A DNA stretch of 12,935 nucleotides. Origin: VBAS01 sp035318985. Its GTDB lineage: Bacteria > Bacteroidota > Bacteroidia > Chitinophagales > Chitinophagaceae. This document shows positions 1 to 6,918 of this stretch, in pieces (within the stretch, counting starts at the first letter, position 1; every line of letters begins with the position of its first letter). The notes beneath the pieces were generated by a model, which had not been told where the DNA came from, searched no databases, and saw only the letters and a list, made by a program, of their open reading frames with translations. The stretch spans positions 1 through 12,935 of the forward strand of contig DATHDP010000016.1 in assembly GCA_035318985.1 (NCBI GenBank), written 5' to 3'. The position numbers and the translations under genes were made by a program.

Positions 1-367
1 CATCAATATTTTCATCATTGAATTCATTAGCACCAAAATGACAGCTCGGGCATTTCATTCCTGCATCTTCAATAGTTTTTCGAATGTCTGAATTTTTCAT
101 TTTTGTAAATGCACCAAAACCGATCTGCTCATACCCTTTTGGTGAGCACATCTCAATTGATCTATAACCCAGGTCCGCCATCATTTTTAAAGTGCCTGGA
201 AAATCAGCGCTTAGTTTATCTTTTAGTGTCCATGATTGAAAACCGAGTGGCATATTATTAGCTTTAGCGTTTGAAAAAAATTCAGCGGGTAATTTTGATA
301 AAACAAATGCAGCGGCTCCGGCTTTTGTTGTTGTTGAGAAAAATTTTCTCCTGTTTATTGTTTGCAT
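1..367 (-). CDS. Sugar phosphate isomerase/epimerase-like protein with Tat leader (3' part outside window)
   Basis: An ATG at 365-367 opens a frame that stays open to the left edge, giving about 122 residues; the C-terminal part lies outside the window. The protein begins MQTINRRKFFSTTTKAG, a twin-arginine type leader (R6-R7-K8-F9) followed by an alanine-rich hydrophobic stretch, so export by Tat or anchoring at the membrane is likely. After the leader comes PLGFQSWTLKD and then a segment with ADLGYRSIEM, which is the usual beginning of the xylose-isomerase-like TIM barrel (AP endonuclease family 2 fold) in exported Bacteroidota sugar isomerase/epimerase proteins. The metal and substrate residues of the barrel would lie in the missing part, so the substrate cannot be given. 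The neighbouring Gfo/Idh/MocA oxidoreductase on the same strand, also with a Tat leader, fits a shared role in modifying sugars or inositols outside the cytoplasm. Confidence 0.8.
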   Translation of the reverse strand, partial: MQTINRRKFFSTTTKAGAAAFVLSKLPAEFFSNAKANNMPLGFQSWTLKDKLSADFPGTLKMMADLGYRSIEMCSPKGYEQIGFGAFTKMKNSDIRKTIEDAGMKCPSCHFGANEFNDENID

Positions 368-401
368 GGTAAGATATTTTGTTTGTGTTTTCGTTTAGTT
401 T

Positions 402-487
402 TTCTTTGCTCAACTTTGCGTTCTTTGCTGTTCCTGATTTTTTTTACCGCAAAGGCGCAAAGAAATACATTGTAAGATCGCAAAGGA
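402..487. repeat. Degenerate copy A of the CGCAAAG intergenic repeat
   Basis: This spacer between the isomerase-like gene and the Gfo/Idh gene carries CTTTGCG-type motifs (404-428) followed by the inversely oriented ACCGCAAAGGCGCAAAG (446-462) and a further CGCAAAGG (480-487). The 17-mer at 446-462 recurs exactly at 6837-6853, and CTTTGCGTTC occurs both here and in that copy. The order of the half-elements is reversed compared with the intact copies: the 3'-type half comes first and the 5'-type half second. That suggests remnants of two adjacent or rearranged elements. No terminal GCGGTTAA is preserved. Confidence 0.7.
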
Positions 488-536
488 TTTTAAGCTTTAT
501 TTCCTCCTAATCATTTACAATCCTCCAATCGTGGTT

Positions 537-2129
537 CTAAATCTGGTCAGGCCCCCATCCACTCCTGTATTCCCTTGTCAAATATTTATTCGCATCCGGC
601 ACATTCGTGATCTTCATGGTTGCTGCATCATATCTTAATAACTTATGTGTTCTTAATGCAGCTGCATATAAATTAACTGCTTCAGTCAAATATTCTGCTT
701 CAGAAAAATTACCGGGATATTGTTTACCGGATTTGCATGCTTCTACAAACAATGGCAATGCAGCAGAAGTTTGTTGTACCTGGTTTTGTGTTGCCGCGTT
801 TGTACTAGCAGGAGTATCCATTTTTTTACCTGAAATAACTTGTGGATTCTGAATATTGAATCCAGCAAGTATCTTTCCACTATCACCAACAAACATCATT
901 CCTTCCTGCGGTAATTCTTTGTTATCACGTGTTAACTCTTCTGGTATTGGAGGTTTCATTCCGCCATCATACCAACAAAGATCAACCGGTCCACGATTTC
1001 CATTGGCAGGGTAACTAAATCGAACCGTACTTGCCATTGGAAATGAAAAATCATTGTTGATGCGATAAGGAACCGCGCCATTAAAACCACAAACATGACT
1101 GCGATGCGGTTCAATAACTGTTGGTGATGTTAATTTCAATGCATTGAAAACTGTCCATAAACTATAGTGTCCCATATCAGCCATTGATCCGCCACCGAAA
1201 TCATACCAGCCACGAAATACCATATGCGTATAATCAGGACTATAAGGACGATCAGCTTCTGGTCCTAACCAAAGATCCCAATTGAATCCTTCCGGAACGG
1301 CAGGTTTGTTTGCAGGCAGATCCGGGTATTGCGGCCATACAGGACGGTTAGTCCAGTTATGTACTTCTTTTAATGTGCCAATTGCTCCTGCATTTATCCA
1401 TGCCATCACAGTATCCATTGAGCCATTTGAATCCCATGGTATCAAATGTGTGATGATCTTTGGATTGTTGCGTGCCATCTCGATCGTTTTCTTTCCTTCC
1501 ACCAAACGATTTGAAATTGGTTTATGCACAAGCACATGTTTACCTTTTTTAATTGCCGCCATAGAAAGTACACCATGCAGATGATCTGGTGTCATGATCT
1601 TTACTGCATCAAGATCTTTTTGCTTTTCCAGTAATTCCCTTACATCTTCATAAGCAGTGCAGCCTTTATATTTTTCCTGTTTAACTACATTGGAATAATA
1701 GGCATCAACGATCGCTTTTCCATTGTCTCTTCCACCAGCAACTAAATTATCACCGCCGGGTGACCAATTCGGGTCCTGTATAGTTTTACGAATTTCATTT
1801 TTTAAATAATCTACGCCCCAGTCACGATAACCTCTTGCTTCTTTATTCGGATCACAAACAGCAACCACTTGTATTTGCGGCACTGCAAGCATCGGTAATA
1901 ATTCTCTTATACCTTGTGTACCTATTCCTATATAAGCAAGTGTGATCTTATCACTCGGTGCAATAAAGTTTGCACCACCCAATACGGCTCTTGGAACAAT
2001 TGTAAAACCAATTGCTGAAGCCGCAGTCATTCCAACAAATTTTCGACGGGTTAATTGAGAATTGCTTTCAGTATTATTTTCTTTTTGGACGTGATCAACA
2101 CCGACATCCGTTTTGATATCTTTTTTCAT
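537..2129 (-). CDS. Gfo/Idh/MocA family NAD(P)-dependent oxidoreductase with Tat leader
   Basis: A protein of 530 residues, predicted to be a dehydrogenase acting on a sugar, inositol or related polyol. The N-terminus has a long polar n-region and then TRRKFVG (R28-R29) and a hydrophobic stretch ending near AVLGG, which is a twin-arginine leader. The Rossmann dinucleotide-binding site follows as YIGIGTQG (66-73), with VCDPN at the end of the second strand (91-95). The family's EKP motif appears as VHKPIS (201-206), keeping the lysine K203 expected to act in catalysis but with His in place of Glu. The C-terminal domain has GGGSMADMGHYSLW, matching the large subgroup found in Bacteroidota and Planctomycetota. 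The length suits that subgroup. The start is the ATG at 2127-2129; no Shine-Dalgarno sequence is visible. The substrate is unknown. A terminator separates it from the esterase upstream, so it is probably transcribed on its own or with the isomerase-like gene 170 bases downstream. Confidence 0.93.
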   Translation of the reverse strand: MKKDIKTDVGVDHVQKENNTESNSQLTRRKFVGMTAASAIGFTIVPRAVLGGANFIAPSDKITLAYIGIGTQGIRELLPMLAVPQIQVVAVCDPNKEARGYRDWGVDYLKNEIRKTIQDPNWSPGGDNLVAGGRDNGKAIVDAYYSNVVKQEKYKGCTAYEDVRELLEKQKDLDAVKIMTPDHLHGVLSMAAIKKGKHVLVHKPISNRLVEGKKTIEMARNNPKIITHLIPWDSNGSMDTVMAWINAGAIGTLKEVHNWTNRPVWPQYPDLPANKPAVPEGFNWDLWLGPEADRPYSPDYTHMVFRGWYDFGGGSMADMGHYSLWTVFNALKLTSPTVIEPHRSHVCGFNGAVPYRINNDFSFPMASTVRFSYPANGNRGPVDLCWYDGGMKPPIPEELTRDNKELPQEGMMFVGDSGKILAGFNIQNPQVISGKKMDTPASTNAATQNQVQQTSAALPLFVEACKSGKQYPGNFSEAEYLTEAVNLYAAALRTHKLLRYDAATMKITNVPDANKYLTREYRSGWGPDQI

Positions 2130-2177
2130 ATAGCAATTTTTTAGTGAGAGTAGTTACTAAAGTTATGGATTAAAGAC

Positions 2178-2209
2178 AAAAAAAAGTGACTGAAGTTTCA
2201 GTCACTTTT
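2178..2209 (-). terminator. Intrinsic terminator after the esterase gene
   Basis: A perfect inverted repeat AAAAGTGACTGAA (2182-2194) and TTCAGTCACTTTT (2197-2209) lies directly after the esterase stop codon (2217-2219). Read on the minus strand the hairpin runs into an uninterrupted run of eight T, the classical rho-independent form. The plus-strand side has only TTTT, so the direction is mainly minus. Confidence 0.9.
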
Positions 2210-2216
2210 AATAACA

Positions 2217-3692
2217 TCAAAAGCCTTTTAGGTGTTTACTCTGCCATTCCTTATATCTTTCTGCAATAAAATGATAGCCTTTATCACGATACTCCGGTGT
2301 GCCAACAGTAAAATGATCGCCGGGGAAATATTCAAAGGTCATGTTAGCATTCAATGTTTTCATTTCTTTATCCAGCAAATGAACTGCGCCATTAAGTAAA
2401 AAATTATCCTGCTCTCCTACTGTTACACGGATCTTTCCATCGAGATCTTTTTTTAATTTATCCCAATTAGTCCGAAGATAAAGTGAGAGATCATAATTTT
2501 TCCAATGCTCAAAAACTTTTTGATCCATCACACCAGTAAACGGATCGCAGATTCGTTCAGGATTTCCATCTTTACCACGGGCACTGAATACTGCATCGAA
2601 TGAATGCATTTGTTCACCGCGATAAATTACTCGTTCGGCCTGGTAAACTTGTTTACTGCTTGCCCATGGAATTCTGCCAGCAACAGTAGCCACCATGCGA
2701 AGCTTGCCTTCTTTATCATAGATCAGGTTTTCATTTTCATACAAATTCACTTTTTGATAATCCCTGAAATCAACCGGATCAGGTGAACTGGACCAGCAAA
2801 CTGTAAACACAGTTGGATAATGCGATTGTAAATACAATACTGTCCAACCACCGCTGCTATGCCCCCGTAAAAACCGTGCACCATTGCAACGGAAATTTTT
2901 CTCTAACTGCGGAATGAATTCTTTTACCAGTGCGTCACCCCATGGGCCATTATTATCACTATTTGCATATACAGAATGACCCAATGAACAATTACCATCT
3001 AAATAAACAGTTATACATGGAAAAGAATCAATAGCCCTGCTGCGGGTAACTGAATCTCCTGAATAAAAATGATAATCGGCGCCATAGCCAAATACAACGA
3101 ACATCACTGGAAAATTTCGTTGCGGTTCTTTATAATATTCTTCTGGCAAGACCACTGCTGCATCTACGGTCATTGCTTTATGATGAAATGAACCAAGCAA
3201 CGCTGATGATGCTTTTATTTCTTTTACAAATTTCGTTTCTTTAAAAACTTTTTCGGTTATTGCTTCATCAGAAACAAGTGTATATACTTTCGAAAAATCT
3301 TTGGTCAACATCACTTTTTGTGATTTTGAAAACATATTACCCGGGCTTTCTGCAATAGCACGACCGCCAAGATTCCTGTCCCACACAGCCTGTACATAGT
3401 ATTCTCCTCTTTCGATCTCTGATAATTTTACCGGGAAAGAACTTGCCTTATCATCCATAACAACAACAGCACCGGGTTTTATATTCACTACGTCGATCGA
3501 CATGCAAGGAAAGAATTCAATACCCACTCCTCCTGATCTTGGTTCAGGATTATCCTTGCTCAGGTACAAAAAAACTTTACCGGTAAACGGCCCTTTAAAT
3601 GCGTCTGCTGTATAATTTATTTTGAATTGCTGCGCCTGTACTTGCAGCAACATACTTACAAACAGGAATAAAATTGTTAGTTGCTTAAACAT
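2217..3692 (-). CDS. Exported alpha/beta-hydrolase, putative esterase (enterochelin esterase / esterase D-like)
   Basis: A protein of 491 residues. The first 20 residues form a signal peptide (MFKQLTILFLFVSMLLQVQA) with a cleavage site likely after AQA/QA. Residues up to about 160 form an all-beta N-terminal region, as in IroE/Fes-like esterases with an accessory domain. The hydrolase domain follows (about 170-485). The nucleophile elbow is RGHSSGGW, with S279 in GxSxG; D429 (GEQDN) and H460 (PGDHF) are the likely acid and base of the triad. These proteins cleave ester bonds in siderophores, acylated sugars or polyester-like substrates; the sequence alone does not choose between them. A periplasmic or outer-membrane-associated place is expected. 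It starts at the ATG at 3690-3692, 80 bases after the DinB-like gene, and ends at a strong terminator, so it may be the last gene of a hutU-dinB-esterase transcript. Confidence 0.88.
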   Translation of the reverse strand: MFKQLTILFLFVSMLLQVQAQQFKINYTADAFKGPFTGKVFLYLSKDNPEPRSGGVGIEFFPCMSIDVVNIKPGAVVVMDDKASSFPVKLSEIERGEYYVQAVWDRNLGGRAIAESPGNMFSKSQKVMLTKDFSKVYTLVSDEAITEKVFKETKFVKEIKASSALLGSFHHKAMTVDAAVVLPEEYYKEPQRNFPVMFVVFGYGADYHFYSGDSVTRSRAIDSFPCITVYLDGNCSLGHSVYANSDNNGPWGDALVKEFIPQLEKNFRCNGARFLRGHSSGGWTVLYLQSHYPTVFTVCWSSSPDPVDFRDYQKVNLYENENLIYDKEGKLRMVATVAGRIPWASSKQVYQAERVIYRGEQMHSFDAVFSARGKDGNPERICDPFTGVMDQKVFEHWKNYDLSLYLRTNWDKLKKDLDGKIRVTVGEQDNFLLNGAVHLLDKEMKTLNANMTFEYFPGDHFTVGTPEYRDKGYHFIAERYKEWQSKHLKGF

Positions 3693-3772
3693 GATGAGGT
3701 TTTGAGGAACATGAATGTACTCATTAATTTTTATTGCACTAAAGTATAAGAGGAACCGATGGTTTGATAAAC

Positions 3773-4270
3773 TTAAGATACTTTAAGCAAATTCATTTGC
3801 CCGATATGATTGGCCATATGACCCGTACGATTGATCAATACATTCAACTTATTGCGGTGTGGTTCTTTTACAAAATCTTCAGGTGAAACGGACATATGCC
3901 TGCTAAGCCATCCATTTACATCTGTTGCTTGAAAATGACTATTGAGTTTTACATTCACTGTTTTCAGGCGTTGTTTTAATTCTGCTATAGTAGGAAAACT
4001 TAATCCTGACTTATCAGGGCTTTTGAGAAATACTTCTTCCATTTCAGGAAATAAGCGATCGCCGAAATCCAATATAGGAAAGAGGCCATCACTCACTGCA
4101 ATCAAATGACCAAGTAAATACACACCAGTATTTCTGCCCGGCGCTATTTCTTTGGCCAACTGTTCATCAGTTAATGAACTGATAAGTTTATTAAGATAAT
4201 TATTTTGTATATCCCATGCCATTAATGACATCTTCACCAATAGATCCGATTGTGTTGCAGTTGTATTCAT
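3773..4270 (-). CDS. DinB-like metal-dependent protein
   Basis: A cytoplasmic protein of 165 residues with the four-helix DinB/YfiT-like fold signature. The first metal-ligand region is GHLIAVSDG (H55) and the C-terminal helix carries RTGHMANHIGQMNL with H151 and H155, the typical 'His-x3-His-x-GQ' ending of the family. The spacing and total length fit the DinB superfamily. Members bind a divalent metal, and some are thiol-dependent transferases using bacillithiol or mycothiol; whether this one has such an activity is not visible. The start is the ATG at 4268-4270. It begins 39 bases after the hutU stop on the same strand and probably shares its transcript, although no functional link to histidine breakdown is known to me. 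Confidence 0.85.
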   Translation of the reverse strand: MNTTATQSDLLVKMSLMAWDIQNNYLNKLISSLTDEQLAKEIAPGRNTGVYLLGHLIAVSDGLFPILDFGDRLFPEMEEVFLKSPDKSGLSFPTIAELKQRLKTVNVKLNSHFQATDVNGWLSRHMSVSPEDFVKEPHRNKLNVLINRTGHMANHIGQMNLLKVS

Positions 4271-4309
4271 TTTGATTGTTATTACGTCTTATAATATTCT
4301 TCGCTTTGC

Positions 4310-6016
4310 TTATGATGATAAACGTTTCTCAAGATCAAGTCCGTTCTTACTTGCTGTATCTATCGCTAATTGATAACCTGCATCCGCATGTCTGATCACT
4401 CCCATTCCGGGATCATTTCTTAAAACTCTTTTCAATCTTGCTTCAGCATCATCTGTACCGTCAGCAACGATCACCATGCCTGCATGGATGCTATAACCCA
4501 TTCCAACTCCACCACCATGATGCAATGAAACCCAACTTGCACCGCCAGCAGTATTTACCAAAGCATTTAATATCGGCCAGTCAGCAACCGCATCGCTACC
4601 ATCTAACATACTTTCTGTTTCTCTATTGGGAGACGCAACACTTCCTGTATCCAAATGATCACGACCAATTACGATCGGCGCTTTTACTTTTCCTATCCTT
4701 ACCAATTCATTAAATGCAAGCCCTGCTTTTTCTCTTTCGCCTTGCCCCAGCCAACATATTCTTGCTGGTAAACCCTGGAAAGCAATTTTTTCTTTGGCAA
4801 GTTTTAACCAGCGCATCAAAGATTTATTTTGCGGGAATAAATTCTCTATCACTTCATCAGTAACTACAATATCATTTGGATCGCCACTCAATGCTGCCCA
4901 GCGGAAAGGACCTTTGCCTTCGCAAAACAGCGGTCTTATATATGCTGGCACAAAACCGGGAAAAGAAAAACAGTCGATGGTCTGTAGTTTAGAATCAAGT
5001 GTTCTTTTATATTCATCTGCTCTTGCACGAATATTGTTGCCATAATCAAATGTGATAACGCCTTTATGCATAAGGTCGATCATCAACTTTACATGCAGGT
5101 ACATGCTTTCATAGCTCAACTTTAAATACTCCTCAGGATTTTTTTCTCTTAACACATTTGCCTGTGCATTGTTGAGTGAATGCGGTATATAACCGATCAA
5201 CGGATCATGTGCACTGGTTTGATCGCTGAGTGTATCGGGAATGATATTTCTTTCGATCAGTCTTTGTAATAGATGAACTGCATTACATAATACACCAATG
5301 CTTATTCCTTTTCCCTCGTCCCTGTATTTTAATGCCGCATCGATCGCCTGGTCTATGTTAGTATATTTTTCATCAAGATATTTTGTCTCTAGCCTTTTAT
5401 TGATCCTCCATTCTTCCACTTCAGCAATTAAAGCAACACCTTCATTCATTGTTATTGCCAACGGTTGGGCGCCACCCATTCCACCAAGACCTGCTGTTAC
5501 ATTCAATGTTCCTTTTAATGTTCCGTTGAAATGTTTATTCGCAATTGCTGCGTATGTTTCATAAGTCCCTTGTACAATTCCCTGGCTACCGATGTAGATC
5601 CAACTGCCTGCCGTCATTTGTCCATACATCATCAATCCTTTTTTCTCGAGCTCATCGAAATGTTTCCAGTTGGCCCAATTGGGAACTAGTTGGCTATTAC
5701 TTATTAAAACTCTTGGCGAATCTTTATGTGTTTTTAAAATTCCAACAGGCTTACCAGATTGGATCAATAGCGATTCATCATTCTCCAAAACCTTTAATGC
5801 TGCAATAATATTATCGAGTGCTTCAAAGTTTCTTGCAGCTTTTCCCCTGCCGCCATATACGATCAGGTCATCGGGACGTTCAGCTACTTCAGGATCAAGA
5901 TTATTCAACAACATTCTTAATGCTGCTTCCTGTATCCAACCTTTGCAGCTAAGTTTGTTTCCAGTTGGAGTTTTATATTTGATGGCGTCGTATCGTGTTT
6001 GAGTGAGTGTTGACAT
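4310..6016 (-). CDS. hutU: Urocanate hydratase
   Basis: The second enzyme of histidine degradation: it converts urocanate to 4-imidazolone-5-propionate with tightly bound NAD+ as electrophile. The 568-residue length is normal. Diagnostic stretches are YGGRGKAARN near the N-terminus (54-63), GSQGIVQGTYET (143-154), the NAD-binding TAGLGGMGGAQP (174-185), FRWAALSGDP (371-380) and ARICWLGQGER (418-428). C421 corresponds to the active-site cysteine of the Pseudomonas enzyme. The C-terminal domain ends with HHGGGVGMGYSIHAG and a normal tail. It starts at the ATG at 6014-6016. Its upstream region (6017-6129) is shared with divergent deoD and contains a palindromic repeat. hutH lies beyond deoD on the same strand, so the two hut genes are close but interrupted by a gene in the other direction. 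Confidence 0.98.
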   Translation of the reverse strand: MSTLTQTRYDAIKYKTPTGNKLSCKGWIQEAALRMLLNNLDPEVAERPDDLIVYGGRGKAARNFEALDNIIAALKVLENDESLLIQSGKPVGILKTHKDSPRVLISNSQLVPNWANWKHFDELEKKGLMMYGQMTAGSWIYIGSQGIVQGTYETYAAIANKHFNGTLKGTLNVTAGLGGMGGAQPLAITMNEGVALIAEVEEWRINKRLETKYLDEKYTNIDQAIDAALKYRDEGKGISIGVLCNAVHLLQRLIERNIIPDTLSDQTSAHDPLIGYIPHSLNNAQANVLREKNPEEYLKLSYESMYLHVKLMIDLMHKGVITFDYGNNIRARADEYKRTLDSKLQTIDCFSFPGFVPAYIRPLFCEGKGPFRWAALSGDPNDIVVTDEVIENLFPQNKSLMRWLKLAKEKIAFQGLPARICWLGQGEREKAGLAFNELVRIGKVKAPIVIGRDHLDTGSVASPNRETESMLDGSDAVADWPILNALVNTAGGASWVSLHHGGGVGMGYSIHAGMVIVADGTDDAEARLKRVLRNDPGMGVIRHADAGYQLAIDTASKNGLDLEKRLSS

Positions 6017-6028
6017 AAGAATATTTTT

Positions 6029-6093
6029 TTAACCGCAAAGTCGCTAAAACAAATATAAAGTTCGCAAAGAAATCTTTGCTCCGTTGCGGTTAA
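6029..6093. repeat. Palindromic repeat copy B (TTAACCGC...GCGGTTAA), between hutU and deoD
   Basis: A 65-base element with perfect terminal inverted repeats TTAACCGC (6029-6036) and GCGGTTAA (6086-6093). Inside are the CGCAAAG-type motifs, for instance CGCAAAGAAATCTTTGC, which is itself a near-perfect small hairpin (6064-6080). It occupies most of the divergent hutU/deoD promoter region. The arms match the termini of copy C behind deoD. No gene is present in the element. Confidence 0.85.
6050..6057 (-). promoter_or_regulatory. Candidate Bacteroidota -7 box for hutU
   Basis: On the minus strand the sequence reads TATATTTG, a full match to TAnnTTTG, 33 bases before the hutU start codon. A TTTG at the expected -33 distance is missing; the nearest one is only 7 bases away. 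The box lies inside palindromic repeat copy B. Treat as a candidate only. Confidence 0.3.
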
Positions 6094-6129
6094 ATGCAAA
6101 AGTCGCAATAAAATAAATATCTTCATTCC

Positions 6130-6837
6130 ATGAGTATACATATTAGTGCAAAGCCGGGGGAAATTGAAAAGATCGTTTTATTGGCCGGTGATCCGTTAAG
6201 AGCAAAATATATTGCTGATAATTTTTTGCAAAACGTAAAACTGGTGAGCAGTACCCGCAACATTTATTTTTTTACCGGCACCTATAAGGACAAGCCAGTA
6301 ACTGTTGGCGCCAGTGGTATGGGTTGTCCCAGTATTGGTATTTACTCTTTTGAATTATTTACAGAGTATGAAGCGGACTGCATTATACGTATTGGCACTT
6401 GTGGGGCCTATACAAAAAAAATGAAATTGTTTGACCTGATAAATGCGGAAACAGCCTGCAGTGAATCTACTTATGCCGACTGTGCATTTGGTTATAAAAA
6501 AGATCAATACAAACACCAGGGTAAGGCATTTGATGTTATTAATAAAACAGCTGCTGAGTTAAATCTTGAATTAAAGAACGGTCCTATTCATTCCGGTGAT
6601 GTTTTTTATCGTGCAGAAAAAGATAAACCTGCCATTGTAAAAAAATATAAATGCCTGGCGGCGGAAATGGAGGCATTTGCCTTGTTTGCTAATGCCCGGT
6701 ATTTAAAAAAATCTGCTGCTACTATCCTTACTGTTTCAGATATTATTCCCACGCATGAAAAGATCTCTGCTGATGAAAGAGAGAAGGCTTTATTGCCTAT
6801 GATAAATTTGGCACTGGAAGTGGTTACAAAAATCTAA
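6130..6837 (+). CDS. deoD: Purine nucleoside phosphorylase, DeoD type
   Basis: A hexameric-type purine nucleoside phosphorylase of 235 residues that splits purine (deoxy)nucleosides with phosphate in the purine salvage pathway. Its numbering follows the E. coli enzyme almost without gaps: H4, GDPLRAKYIA with R24 (20-29), R43, IRIGTCGA with R87 and T90 (Ser in E. coli), AEMEAFA with M180 and E181, and VSD with D204, then R217. All residues for phosphate, ribose and base binding are therefore present, and the D204/R217 pair argues for activity on 6-amino as well as 6-oxo purines, as in E. coli. The start is the ATG at 6130. The TAA stop (6835-6837) is part of the downstream palindromic repeat. 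It lies in the opposite direction between hutU and hutH and is probably transcribed alone. Confidence 0.95.
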   Translation: MSIHISAKPGEIEKIVLLAGDPLRAKYIADNFLQNVKLVSSTRNIYFFTGTYKDKPVTVGASGMGCPSIGIYSFELFTEYEADCIIRIGTCGAYTKKMKLFDLINAETACSESTYADCAFGYKKDQYKHQGKAFDVINKTAAELNLELKNGPIHSGDVFYRAEKDKPAIVKKYKCLAAEMEAFALFANARYLKKSAATILTVSDIIPTHEKISADEREKALLPMINLALEVVTKI

Positions 6838-6918
6838 CCGCAAAGGCGCAAAGATTTCGCGAAGACCGCTAAGCTTTCTTGGCGAGCTTTGCGTTCAACT
6901 TAGCGTCTTGGCGGTTAA
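6834..6918. repeat. Palindromic repeat copy C between convergent deoD and hutH
   Basis: An approximately 85-base imperfect palindrome that fills the whole gap between the two genes. The left end is CTAACCGCAAAGGCGCAAAG and the right end is CTTGGCGGTTAA; CGCTAAG (6867-6873) and CTTAGCG (6899-6905) are inner complementary arms. Both gene stop codons are the TAA of the terminal TAACCGC, deoD at 6835-6837 and hutH at 6915-6917 on the other strand. The folded RNA could act as a bidirectional transcription end or a 3' stabilising structure. It shares an exact 17-mer with copy A. Confidence 0.88.

Noticed and set aside
5917..6141. Minus-strand open frame across the hutU start and repeat copy B
   Set aside because: It overlaps hutU in another frame and reads through the palindromic repeat; the protein has no recognisable features.
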